From a virus, in IMG/VR virus record IMGVR_UViG_3300042484_001556, positions 1 through 64,000 of that record: a stretch of DNA of 64,000 bases, one strand, 5' to 3'. Below are positions 20,856-29,586 of the stretch, one piece after another. The position numbers and the translations under genes were made by a program. Numbering within the stretch: position 1 is the stretch's first letter; each line of letters begins with the position of its first letter. The notes below the pieces were generated by a model that ran no database searches, was not told the DNA's origin, and worked only from the letters and a program-made list of their open reading frames with translations.

Positions 20856-22571
20856 GTATTTGACACAGGTGATGCATTCTATGGAGTTGACATCTCAGCT
20901 ACTGATGCTGACACTACATTTGCATACTCAACCATTGGCGATAAATTTTTACTCAATAAGACGATTGACGTAGTTAAAGGCGATGTTAGAGCATCCGGCA
21001 ATTTAATTGCAAATGGTTTAATAATTAGAAACATATCCGTTTCTGATCAAGTTCTGTCGGGACAAATTATATCTGCAAACATATTAGCAGATAGTGTAAC
21101 CGCAAATATTTGGAATAGATTATACACATCAAATGTTGTAGAAAATACAAATCAATACTTTACTAATGTTCGTGTACTACAAGCAGTAACACCCGTATTA
21201 ACCACTGCAAATGTTGTAGAAAATACAAATCAATACTTTACCAATACTAGAGTATTAAGTGCCCTTGTAGGCGCAAATGTATCTGTAAATAATCTAATTG
21301 TATCCGGTGATCTTGAAGTTCAAGGTAATACAGTTACATTAAATACAGCAACACTAACAATTGAAGATAAGAATATTGTACTTGCCAACGGCGCGCCAAA
21401 CTCGGCTGCTGCGGATGGAGCGGGTATTACAATTAATGGTGCTGACGCTACGTTTACATACGCAAATACTGGCGATAAATTTGTAGTTAATAAAACATTA
21501 GATGTAGTTGTAGGCGATGTTATATCATCCGGCAATTTAATTGCAAATGGTTTAGTAATTAGAAATATAACGGTATCGGATCAAATCCTTACGGGGCAAG
21601 TTACTTCTGCAAACATACTAGCAGATATAGTAACTGCAAATATTTGGAATGGCCTTTATACATCAAATGTTGTAGAAAATACTAGTTTATATTTTTCAAA
21701 TTCTCGAGCCAGAGCAGCGTTTACCGCAGGTAAAGGTATTGTTATTCGAGGCGACGGTACTATACAAAATACTGGCGGCGCAGTAAATTATAACTTAGAT
21801 ATTGATGGTACGACAAGTGGTAATATTTTAAGTACAATGTCTGCGATGTTGGCATTTCCGTCGATCCCTTCCACTGATAGATTTTTACTTCGTTCTATAC
21901 ACGTAGTAAATATATCAAATGCGCCAGCATTAGTTTCGGGTAATATTTTATATGCCACAGGTAATACGGCATTTTTTGGAAATCAAATACCAGTAATGGA
22001 AGGCGGCGTTCTTGAGTTTATGGACAAACCGCAGATATTTCAACCTGGCGATGTAATTAATTTACAGGGATTTGACAATTCAGGTACAGCAACATCGAAT
22101 ATATTAAGTGCAATGTTTACTTATGAAACATATTCGACCGATCCATCGTTTGTTGGATTAGGTCAAACATTGACGACCAATGCTACAAATTACCAAATAT
22201 ATAATTCGGAACAATCCTCAAGTATAATTGAGAGCATTAAATTTGTTAATTTAGCTACAACGACTAATACAGCAAAATTATATTGGGCAGATGCAAATGG
22301 TATATTAAGAACTCATTTGGCACATAATTTACCAGTACCTCCTAATTCTTCGGTTGAGGTATTAGTTCAACCCAAACGTATAAATTTTAAAGATACGTTA
22401 TACGCAAGTATTCGAGATAATACGAATATGTCGGTATTCGTATCTGCAAGATTGTCAGCAACATATACGATATCGGAAAATACAGGTAATGTTGCACCTG
22501 GCGGAACAGTTTCGACGGTATTTGTTACTACCGATACTGAAGGAACCACTTTGTACTACACAATAGAATAG
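20835..22571 (+). CDS. Modular tail fibre protein (cassette 2)
   Basis: A 578-residue fibre with the MPIINKGVF N-terminus. It contains about one and a half copies of the domain GDLEVQGNT..LTIEDKNIVLANGA..ADGAGITI, each followed by KFLLNKTIDVVKGDVRASGNL-type sequence. Two VVENTNQYFTN modules lie near residues 100-140. The tip-receiving domain occupies residues ~290-578 and ends EGTTLYYTIE. A tip gene follows after 4 bases. It is shorter than the cassette 1 fibre because it lacks the long 26-residue repeat region. Confidence 0.87.
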   Translation: MPIINKGVFDTGDAFYGVDISATDADTTFAYSTIGDKFLLNKTIDVVKGDVRASGNLIANGLIIRNISVSDQVLSGQIISANILADSVTANIWNRLYTSNVVENTNQYFTNVRVLQAVTPVLTTANVVENTNQYFTNTRVLSALVGANVSVNNLIVSGDLEVQGNTVTLNTATLTIEDKNIVLANGAPNSAAADGAGITINGADATFTYANTGDKFVVNKTLDVVVGDVISSGNLIANGLVIRNITVSDQILTGQVTSANILADIVTANIWNGLYTSNVVENTSLYFSNSRARAAFTAGKGIVIRGDGTIQNTGGAVNYNLDIDGTTSGNILSTMSAMLAFPSIPSTDRFLLRSIHVVNISNAPALVSGNILYATGNTAFFGNQIPVMEGGVLEFMDKPQIFQPGDVINLQGFDNSGTATSNILSAMFTYETYSTDPSFVGLGQTLTTNATNYQIYNSEQSSSIIESIKFVNLATTTNTAKLYWADANGILRTHLAHNLPVPPNSSVEVLVQPKRINFKDTLYASIRDNTNMSVFVSARLSATYTISENTGNVAPGGTVSTVFVTTDTEGTTLYYTIE

Positions 22572-22575
22572 AAAA

Positions 22576-24237
22576 ATGGCAACTATACTACCTAGTAATT
22601 TTACTTCGAATTCATTATCTGGATCATTTACTGTTCAAAATGGTTTAGCCAATATAACACTTCGCACGGTTCCTTATGCATTAGAGGGGGACAAACCGTT
22701 TGTTATTAAAATTCGCAGAAATGGTATAACCGGCGATGTTATTGCAACATCTCCGCCAATCGTATTACGAGATACTAGCTCTATTGTAAGTTTAACTGCA
22801 AATGTTTCATCTATAGCTGAAGGAAATCTTGTAAGTTTTACTTTTGTTACGGCAAATGCAACAAATAATGCAAATATATTTTATTCAGTATTTCCAGTAA
22901 CAGCGAATTTAACATTGTCTGATTTTTATGGTTCTAATGTAGGAATTGCTACATTAGTAGATAATCAAGCAACTTTCTCATTATATGCAAACACCGACGC
23001 AGGTTATGTAAATGAAGATGGCGAAACATTTAAAGTACAAATAAGAACTAATTCTGCTTCAGGTAACATTGTTTATACGTCATCTAATGTAGCAATATTA
23101 GACACATATAAAGCATTTAATGTATTCGGCTTTGTTGAAAGTATTTCTTCTGTGGTTGAGGGAGCTAACGTAACATTTACAATTACTGCACATAATGCGG
23201 ATGCAGGTACATTATACTACTCTACTACAGGTAATGTTACAAGTTCTAGCTTCGTATCCGGTAATACTGGATCAGCTGTTGTTAGTGGTACTACTGCTAC
23301 AATATTATTACAAACAACCTCCACCGTGCCTGCCCTTGAAGAAAGAACATTCCAATTAAAACTTAGTCAGACATCGGCATTTGGACCAACCATAGCAACT
23401 AGCAACACGATAACTATAATAGACTCTGCATTGGCATATATTAATGCAACAGGCGGCGATCTAGTTACTGTTGCTGGTGGTTACAAGACTCATAGATTCT
23501 ATACTTCTAATGCATTAGTCATTACTGGATTAGGTACTCCTGCAGGCAGAACACTTGATTATCTAGTTGTTGCTGGCGGTGGCGGTGGCGGTGGCGGACT
23601 ATACGGTGGTGGTGGCGGTGGCGCTGGCGGTTTTAGAACAAGTGCAGTTACTGTCACTACTGCGGGGAATGTAACTGTTGTCGTTGGTGCGGGAGGGGCA
23701 CAGGCGACTTATATCGCACCTGGTGCTTCAAGTATGTTTAGCGGAAATCCATCTTCAATCAATGCCCCATATGTATCTATTGATTCAGCTGGCGGCGGGC
23801 ACGGCGGCGGTTATCCGGTCTCACCTAGCGGCGCCGGCGGCGGTTCAGGTGGCGGTGGCGGACATTCGGCAACTTATCCCGCAGGTGGCGGTACTCCTGG
23901 TCAAGGAAATCCTGGCGGTATTCTATACGGCGGAGGTGGAGGCGCATCGGCTGCTGGTACGAATGGCGGCGCTGGTAGCGCCAACCCTAAGGGTAATGGA
24001 GGAGATGGTTCAACCACACCGTTTACTCCTGGCGAATATTTTGCAGGTGGAGGTGGCGGTGGCAAAGAAACGATGCCACAGCCCGCATCCGTTGGGTCGG
24101 GTGGATTAGGTGGCGGTGGACCTGGATTATCCGCCGCAACTGTTAATACTGGAGGCGGAGGCGGAGGCGGTGTACAATCAAATCCTTCTGGTGCAGGTGG
24201 TTCGGGTATTGTGATTATTCGATATCCATACGCATAA
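22576..24237 (+). CDS. Glycine-rich fibre tip / adhesin (cassette 2)
   Basis: A 553-residue paralogue of the tips at 14520 and 18971. It has the head module (YALEGDKPFVIKIRRN), Calx-beta-like segments (SIAEGNLVSFTFVTANA; SVVEGANVTFTITAHNA), the linker AGGYKTHRFYTSNAL, and a glycine-rich lattice from about residue 331 ending GGSGIVIIRYPYA. The N-terminal part is a mosaic: some segments are closest to the 14520 tip, others (the 76-base identical block) to the 18971 tip. Predicted to be the distal receptor-binding protein of its fibre. Confidence 0.86.
   Translation: MATILPSNFTSNSLSGSFTVQNGLANITLRTVPYALEGDKPFVIKIRRNGITGDVIATSPPIVLRDTSSIVSLTANVSSIAEGNLVSFTFVTANATNNANIFYSVFPVTANLTLSDFYGSNVGIATLVDNQATFSLYANTDAGYVNEDGETFKVQIRTNSASGNIVYTSSNVAILDTYKAFNVFGFVESISSVVEGANVTFTITAHNADAGTLYYSTTGNVTSSSFVSGNTGSAVVSGTTATILLQTTSTVPALEERTFQLKLSQTSAFGPTIATSNTITIIDSALAYINATGGDLVTVAGGYKTHRFYTSNALVITGLGTPAGRTLDYLVVAGGGGGGGGLYGGGGGGAGGFRTSAVTVTTAGNVTVVVGAGGAQATYIAPGASSMFSGNPSSINAPYVSIDSAGGGHGGGYPVSPSGAGGGSGGGGGHSATYPAGGGTPGQGNPGGILYGGGGGASAAGTNGGAGSANPKGNGGDGSTTPFTPGEYFAGGGGGGKETMPQPASVGSGGLGGGGPGLSAATVNTGGGGGGGVQSNPSGAGGSGIVIIRYPYA
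22981..23056 (+). repeat. 76-bp direct repeat, copy B
   Basis: Identical to 19373-19448; see that entry. The copies are about 3.6 kb apart in the same orientation. Confidence 0.85.
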
Positions 24238-24295
24238 TAAATAATAAAATGTTAAAACAAAGTAAAGTATAAAAATGCCAATAATTAACAAAGGT
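24234..24295 (+). repeat. 62-bp direct repeat: promoter, leader and fibre start, copy B
   Basis: Identical to 20794-20855. Recombination between the two copies would delete or duplicate the 3.4-kb fibre-plus-tip cassette 20835-24237 without breaking any gene. Confidence 0.9.
24236..24243 (+). promoter_or_regulatory. T4-type late promoter box AATAAATA
   Basis: AATAAATA overlaps the end of the preceding tip gene and lies 31 bases before the ATG at 24275, within the 62-bp repeat. Confidence 0.7.
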
Positions 24296-26446
24296 ATATT
24301 TAATGTAAATTCTATTTATCTACGAGATGTAGGTAACGATTGGCCTACTGCTCAAGTTATTTCTACTACTGATATAGTTGAGGGCACCAATGAATACTTT
24401 TCTAATTCAAAAGTGTATGCCCCTGCAGTTGTAGCGGTAACTCCGTTATTAACTACTGCAAATGTTGTAGAAACTACAAATCAATACTTTACCAATGTTC
24501 GTGTATCTCAGGTTATTGATCCAAAATTAACTACAGCAAATGTACTTGAAACTACTAATCAATATTTCACCAATGCGAAAGTTATTGCAACGGTTACTCC
24601 GTTACTAACTACTGCAAATGTTAATGAGTTAGGAAATTTATATTTTACAATTCCTCGAGTCTTTGAGGCGTTATCTTATGCAAATTTAGCCTTAAATAAT
24701 TTAACACTTATCGGTGATCTTGAAGTACAAGGAAATGTTGTTACTTTAAACATTGGTACTTTAAATGTTGAAGATAAAAATATCTTATTGGCCAACGGCG
24801 CAATTAATGCGGCAGCTGCAGATGGTGCAGGTTTCACAATTGCAGGTGCGCAAGCTAATATAGTATATCAATCCGCCGGTAATAAATTTTTAGTTAATAA
24901 AACATTAGATGTAATTATTGGCGATGTTAGAGCATCAGGTAATTTAATTGCAAATGGTCTAATAATTAGAAACATATCAGTATCAGATCAAGTACTTGCC
25001 GGAAATATTACGGGCACTTCTGTTACCGGTGCTAATATTTTAGCTGATAGTGTAACCGCAAATAGTTGGAATAGATTATATACTGCCAATGTAATTGAAA
25101 CTGCCGGTAATTTATATTTTACTACGCAAAGAGCAAGAGATTCATTTAGCGCCGGCGATTTTATCTCAATAACTAATGGGGTTATATCTGCTTCAGCAAC
25201 AACTACTGTTGCAAATGATAGTACTACAATACTAGCACAAGCGGATACGCTAAGTTATTCGATGGGCAGAACAATTTCTGATCCAAAAAACATATTAGTT
25301 GTAATTGAGGGATTATTGCAATTACCGGTTACTGATTATGGTGTTACCGGATCTACGATAACATTTACAAGTCAGCCCCCAGTTGGGTCAAATATTGAAG
25401 TTAGATTCTTTGGTTCAGAATCGTTTACTACCTCATATCCTACATTAGTATCCACCGTGGATAGTTTTGTGGGTAACGGATCAAATGTAAATTATACGTT
25501 GTCCACAACGCCGGCGGGAATAAATTTTATTTCCGTTATTATAGATGGCGTGTTTCAACAAATTAATACATATACATTATCTGGCAAAACTTTAATATTA
25601 TCCGAAGCCCCTAGTGCCAATGCAGATATTGATGTAAGAATAATTAGTGGCCCAGTAGGCGGGCAATATAACACCAGAACATTTGTTGGTGATAATACGA
25701 CAAACACGTTTGTTGTTTCTTCTGGATTTACTCAAGATAGCATTTTAGTATTTGAAAATGGCATTGCCCAAGTACCAACTACAGATTATACTTATGATTT
25801 AGGTGTATTAAGATTTGTATCGCCGCCGGCAACGAATGTTGTTATACATATTAGAGAATTAAGTACAGCTGGGCCAAATCTTATTGCCGCTATACGAGGA
25901 ACAGATATAGTAACGGGCAATTTAATACCAATTGCAGATGTTACGTATAATTTGGGTAGTCCTACCAAAAAATACAAAACTTTATATTTAAGTGCAAATA
26001 CTATATTTTTAGGTAATAGTAGTATTAGTATAAATGACAATTCTATTGCAATTAGTTCATCGGGGCAAACTTCTACATTAGCTGTACAGGGACGGGATCT
26101 ACAATCTAGTAATATTATACCTGAAACTAGCGGAATATCTACGTTAGGTAGCGATAATAAAAAATATAAAACTTTGTATTTGGAACCGGCTAATTCTTTG
26201 GTAATAGGTAATACTACTATAGGTGTTACCGGTACTTCATTATCCGTTAGCTCACCTATCAAATTAAAAAGTTATTCTACAATAGATTTAAATAGTTTAA
26301 CTAGTTCTGTAGGAGATATAGTTTTTAATACTACTGTAGCAACAGTACAATATTACAATGGGGAATCTTGGGCTAACATAGGAGCATCCGCTTCTGGGGG
26401 TTCAGACAATAAAACAGTAGGATACGCTTTAGTATTCGGAGGATAA
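24275..26446 (+). CDS. Modular tail fibre protein (cassette 3, different C-terminus)
   Basis: A 723-residue fibre with the shared MPIINKG start and LTTANVxETTNQYFTN modules. It has one GDLEVQGNVVTLN..VEDKNILLANGA domain. Residues ~310-530 then hold three beta modules of the form VVIEGLLQLPVTDYGV..ITFTSQPP..IEVRFF. The C-terminus lacks the tip-receiving domain of cassettes 1 and 2. It ends instead with SPIKLKSYSTIDLNSL..GDIVFNTTVATVQYYNGESWANIG, shared with the small protein at 28786. The downstream partners also differ (26448 and 26819), so the C-terminus and partner genes were exchanged together. Confidence 0.86.
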   Translation: MPIINKGIFNVNSIYLRDVGNDWPTAQVISTTDIVEGTNEYFSNSKVYAPAVVAVTPLLTTANVVETTNQYFTNVRVSQVIDPKLTTANVLETTNQYFTNAKVIATVTPLLTTANVNELGNLYFTIPRVFEALSYANLALNNLTLIGDLEVQGNVVTLNIGTLNVEDKNILLANGAINAAAADGAGFTIAGAQANIVYQSAGNKFLVNKTLDVIIGDVRASGNLIANGLIIRNISVSDQVLAGNITGTSVTGANILADSVTANSWNRLYTANVIETAGNLYFTTQRARDSFSAGDFISITNGVISASATTTVANDSTTILAQADTLSYSMGRTISDPKNILVVIEGLLQLPVTDYGVTGSTITFTSQPPVGSNIEVRFFGSESFTTSYPTLVSTVDSFVGNGSNVNYTLSTTPAGINFISVIIDGVFQQINTYTLSGKTLILSEAPSANADIDVRIISGPVGGQYNTRTFVGDNTTNTFVVSSGFTQDSILVFENGIAQVPTTDYTYDLGVLRFVSPPATNVVIHIRELSTAGPNLIAAIRGTDIVTGNLIPIADVTYNLGSPTKKYKTLYLSANTIFLGNSSISINDNSIAISSSGQTSTLAVQGRDLQSSNIIPETSGISTLGSDNKKYKTLYLEPANSLVIGNTTIGVTGTSLSVSSPIKLKSYSTIDLNSLTSSVGDIVFNTTVATVQYYNGESWANIGASASGGSDNKTVGYALVFGG

Positions 26447-26447
26447 A

Positions 26448-26819
26448 ATGGCAGCACCCAATTTAATCGGCGCAACAACAATTAACGGAAAAACTTCCGG
26501 AATAAGTTTAACAACTACAGTAGCAACTACTGTATTAAATAATCCGGCAAGTTCTGGCAAATGCTTAAAAATTAATACATTAAATGTGAGTAATTATAGT
26601 GCTTCATCTGCAACTATAACGGTATCATACAACACTGGTGCTAATTTAACCGGTACATCATTTCAAATTGTAGCAAACGTAACTATTCCGTCGTATGCGA
26701 CTTTGAATATTATTGATAAATCTAGTCAATATTATTTAGAAGAAAATAGATGTTTAGCTGCAACCGCAGGTACTGCAAATACAATAATATTAACTACAAG
26801 CTATGAGGATATTAGCTAA
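26448..26819 (+). CDS. Small fibre-associated beta-rich protein
   Basis: A 123-residue protein preceded by a strong GGAGGA site. It is rich in Thr/Ser/Asn with alternating hydrophobics (KINTLNVSNYSASSATITV) and lacks enzymatic motifs. It occupies the slot taken by 1719, 13090, 29257 and 49747: between a fibre and the next structural gene. Its stop overlaps the start of the following glycine-rich gene (TAATG). It is probably a connector or cap in fibre assembly. Confidence 0.78.
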   Translation: MAAPNLIGATTINGKTSGISLTTTVATTVLNNPASSGKCLKINTLNVSNYSASSATITVSYNTGANLTGTSFQIVANVTIPSYATLNIIDKSSQYYLEENRCLAATAGTANTIILTTSYEDIS

Positions 26820-27769
26820 TGGTTAAAAGGTATCAAGGTGGATTTATTTCTGCCACTAGAGCATCCACCTCTCTTTCCTCAGCAAGCGGAGTATATGACG
26901 CACTATCTACAGTTTCACAATTAAAAACTGCAGGTTATTGGCCAGGATCTTTATTTACCTTTGAAGTATTAATTGTGGGGGGCGGTGGCGGCGGCGGTGG
27001 CTGGAGACAATCCGGCGGCGGTGCTGGTGGGTTATTATATTATGGTAATAATACTACAACAAAAACACCAAATGGTCCAGAATTAACAGCAACAATTAAT
27101 CAAGCATTTACTGTTACTATTGGATCGGGATCTAGTGGTACTTCTAGTGGCGCAACACAGGGTGGACATACTACCTTTGATGTATATACTGCGATAGGAG
27201 GGCAAGGATCTAATTATCGTGCGGCTGCAGGCGGTTCTGGCGGTGGAGGCCCGGGTGGCGGAAACTTAGGTAGCGGTGGTGCAGGCACAGCGGGTCAAGG
27301 TAATCCCGGCGGAACAAGTGTATCTGGAGGTTGGGGCGGTGGTGGTGGCGCCGGAGCTGCAGGTGGTAGCGGAACTTCCCCTGCGACGGGTGGGGTAGGT
27401 GGGGTAGGTCTACAGTACAGCGAATTTTCTGCAGTAGGCGGCTCGCCCGCAGGATGGTTTGCCGGCGGTGGCGGTGGAGGAGCACAAACTAATGGTGGCA
27501 TTGGGGGGTTAGGCGGCGGTGGAGCTGGCGGTACGCCCGCAACATCTGCAGAAGGACAAAATGCTATTGCTAATACTGGCGGAGGCGGTGGAGGTGACAG
27601 CGATATTCACCGTAGCGACACTGGAGGAAATGGCGGATCGGGAGTAGTAATTGTAAGTTACCGAGGTACGGTTGCGCGAGGAACAGGGGGAACAATTAGT
27701 ACATCTGCTAGAACAAATTATGTTGTACATACATTTAATTCTTCAGGCACATTTACATTCACAGGTTGA
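26819..27769 (+). CDS. Glycine-rich fibre tip / adhesin (short type)
   Basis: A 316-residue protein. The ~45-residue N-terminus (MVKRYQGGFISATRAS..GVYDALSTVSQLKTAGYWP) is of a phage tail-tip type and differs from the Calx-beta tips. Residues ~50-283 are a GGGGGGG-rich lattice with FEVLIVGGGGGGGG at its start and GGSGVVIVSY at its end. The last ~30 residues (ISTSARTNYVVHTFNSSGTFTF) form a beta cap. It is translationally coupled to 26448. By analogy with gp38-type polyglycine adhesins, a receptor-binding role is likely. Confidence 0.83.
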   Translation: MVKRYQGGFISATRASTSLSSASGVYDALSTVSQLKTAGYWPGSLFTFEVLIVGGGGGGGGWRQSGGGAGGLLYYGNNTTTKTPNGPELTATINQAFTVTIGSGSSGTSSGATQGGHTTFDVYTAIGGQGSNYRAAAGGSGGGGPGGGNLGSGGAGTAGQGNPGGTSVSGGWGGGGGAGAAGGSGTSPATGGVGGVGLQYSEFSAVGGSPAGWFAGGGGGGAQTNGGIGGLGGGGAGGTPATSAEGQNAIANTGGGGGGDSDIHRSDTGGNGGSGVVIVSYRGTVARGTGGTISTSARTNYVVHTFNSSGTFTFTG

Positions 27770-27772
27770 TAT

Positions 27773-28177
27773 ATGGCACATTTTGCAAGATTAGATAATT
27801 TTAACACGGTTATAAATGTTATTGTTGTTGCTAATGAAGATACATTAGTCGACGGCATTGAAAATGAACAAAAGGGCATAGAATTTTGCCAAAGTTTAAT
27901 TCCAGGTAAATGGATTAAAACTAGTTACAATACCTCCGGCGGAAGACATTTATTAGGTGGCTTGCCTTTTAGAAAAAATTATGCTTCTATTGGTTATAAG
28001 TATGATCCCAACCGAGACGCATTTATTCCTCCGCAACCTCATATGAGTTGGACACTGAATGAAACAACCTGTTTATGGGAAACCGCGGTAGAACATACCA
28101 AAGATGGTGAAACTTGGTCTTGGGATGAAGCTTTGCTTGATTGGGTAAAAGTAACACCCGTCGTAACTTTACCTTAA
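27773..28177 (+). CDS. Conserved marine-phage fibre-accessory protein (MAHFAxL family)
   Basis: A 134-residue member of a family very common in T4-like marine phages, with a paralogue at 54477. Conserved elements are the start MAHFARLDN, a WIKTSYNTSGG block, RKNYASIGYKYDPNRDAFIPPQP, and a C-terminal Trp-rich motif (SWTLNETTCLWE...WSWDEALLDWV). In both places it follows a glycine-rich tip gene. No catalytic site is apparent. It may decorate or chaperone fibres; the function is unproven. Confidence 0.85.
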   Translation: MAHFARLDNFNTVINVIVVANEDTLVDGIENEQKGIEFCQSLIPGKWIKTSYNTSGGRHLLGGLPFRKNYASIGYKYDPNRDAFIPPQPHMSWTLNETTCLWETAVEHTKDGETWSWDEALLDWVKVTPVVTLP

Positions 28178-28184
28178 ATACTTT

Positions 28185-28709
28185 ATGAAAAAAGAACACG
28201 AATTAGGATATTTTGGAAATATTTGGGTTAGGCAAAATGTTTTAGAGAATGAGGGCGACGAATCTGAAGGCCACATTCATTTATTTGATCATGTTAGTTT
28301 ACTAGCACGCGGATCAGTCAAAGTTACTATAGATGGGTATCCTCCAAGGCAGTTTGTTGCCCCTACATTCATTGTTATTAAAAAAGAACATAGGCATAAA
28401 TTTACTGCAATAACTGATGATGTACTTTGGTACTGCGTATTTGCAATACGAGATGAAGCTGGGGAATTATCCGATATATATCCCGAAACAAGTAGTCCAT
28501 TTTTTATTGCAGAGGTTGGAGATAACTATTGGGACAATAGAAAAAAATTAGAAGATCTAAGTATTGATATAGACCATAAACCTTTTCCTAGTTGGAGTTT
28601 TGACAATACTTTGTTAAAATGGAAAGCCCCTACTGCATATCCTCAAGACGGAAAACTATACATATGGAATGAGGAGTCGTGCAAATGGATTCGCAATCTT
28701 CAAGTTTAA
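28185..28709 (+). CDS. Cupin-domain protein fused to fibre-accessory C-terminal motif
   Basis: A 174-residue protein. Residues ~25-90 look like a cupin beta-barrel: GHIHLFDHV (His30, His32, His36), LARGSVKVTIDG, and KKEHRHKFTAI (His69, His71), which could bind a metal. Residues ~145-174 (PFPSWSFDNTLLKWKAPTAY...YIWNEESCKWI) match the Trp-rich C-terminus of the neighbouring protein at 27773 and of 54477. The protein therefore appears to be a fusion of a cupin with the fibre-accessory tail module. Cupins can be enzymes or simple binding domains; the ligand here is unknown. Position 7 bases downstream of the 27773 family member supports a shared virion context. Confidence 0.72.
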   Translation: MKKEHELGYFGNIWVRQNVLENEGDESEGHIHLFDHVSLLARGSVKVTIDGYPPRQFVAPTFIVIKKEHRHKFTAITDDVLWYCVFAIRDEAGELSDIYPETSSPFFIAEVGDNYWDNRKKLEDLSIDIDHKPFPSWSFDNTLLKWKAPTAYPQDGKLYIWNEESCKWIRNLQV

Positions 28710-28722
28710 TAATTGAGCATAA

Positions 28723-28730
28723 CATAAATA
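28723..28730 (+). promoter_or_regulatory. T4-type late promoter box CATAAATA
   Basis: CATAAATA lies 55 bases before the ATG at 28786. A second CATAAATA precedes the paralogous gene at 30780, so the box travels with this gene family. Confidence 0.6.
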
Positions 28731-28785
28731 AAAGAATATTGACCAATATACTCAAAATAACATTTTAAGACTTAGAGAAACCTAA

Positions 28786-29247
28786 ATGGCAAGACGAATA
28801 AGTAGGTTACAAATTAATGCAGGCACCGCTAGTAATAATGATATATTGGTGGTAGAGGGCAACGACTTAGTTTATAAAAATCTTGCAAATATCTATGCTG
28901 GGATAAGTCCAAATTCAAATGTTGAGGGTAACATTAGATTTACCGGTTCCGTTACAGCTAATTCATTTGCTTCTACCGGTTTCGGCGTACCAACATTAAC
29001 ATCCGCAACAAACATCAATTTAAATGCAAATGGGTATAATGGCGGCGCAGTTGTAATACAAAATTCGGCATTACGATTAAGAAGTTATTCCACATTGAAT
29101 TTGACAAGTTTAACCTCAACGTCCGGCGATGTAATATATAATTCTAATACAGCAACGGTGCAATATTACAATGGCTCATCTTGGGCAAACATTGGTGCAG
29201 GTGCATCTGCAGAATCAGTAAGCCCATTTTTACTAATGGGAGCATAG
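28786..29247 (+). CDS. Short fibre protein (paralogue of 30780 N-terminus)
   Basis: A 153-residue protein. Residues 1-~95 (RRISRLQINAGTASNNDILV...GFGVPTLTSATNINL) are nearly the same as in the protein at 30780, down to long identical DNA stretches. The C-terminus (LRLRSYSTLNL..ATVQYYNGSSWANIGAG) instead matches the end of the 24275 fibre. It thus looks like a minimal fibre: a docking module plus a short beta tip. The next genes are an accessory protein and a glycine-rich tip. Confidence 0.83.
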   Translation: MARRISRLQINAGTASNNDILVVEGNDLVYKNLANIYAGISPNSNVEGNIRFTGSVTANSFASTGFGVPTLTSATNINLNANGYNGGAVVIQNSALRLRSYSTLNLTSLTSTSGDVIYNSNTATVQYYNGSSWANIGAGASAESVSPFLLMGA

Positions 29248-29256
29248 GGAAATCAT

Positions 29257-29586
29257 ATGGCAACAACATACAAAGTTTTAGGACAAGTTAATCCCGCATC
29301 AAATACATTCACTACGCTGTATACGGTTCCGGCGGCAACAAGTACAGTTGTATCTACAATTAATGTGTGTAATCAAGGCATAGCTAACGATACTTTTAGA
29401 ATTGCAATTAGGCCAGGCGGCGAAACATTAGTTCCAAAACATTATATATCTTTTAACACTGTGGTTCCTGCATATGATTCTATTAGTTTAACAGTCGGAA
29501 TAACATTAGCTACAACTGATATAATCACCGTGTATGCAAATGCATCTACAACAAGTTTTAATGTGTTTGGTTCGGAGATTAGTTAA
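29257..29586 (+). CDS. Small fibre-associated beta-rich protein
   Basis: A 109-residue protein closely related to that at 49747: both begin MAT-KVLGQ, share LYTVPAA-S-T, the segment KHYIS/KHYLL, and end FNVFGSEIS / FNIFGSEIY. Each follows a short fibre-like gene. The stop overlaps the start of the next gene (TAATG), suggesting coupled translation with the glycine-rich tip. Probably a fibre assembly or linker component. Confidence 0.82.
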   Translation: MATTYKVLGQVNPASNTFTTLYTVPAATSTVVSTINVCNQGIANDTFRIAIRPGGETLVPKHYISFNTVVPAYDSISLTVGITLATTDIITVYANASTTSFNVFGSEIS

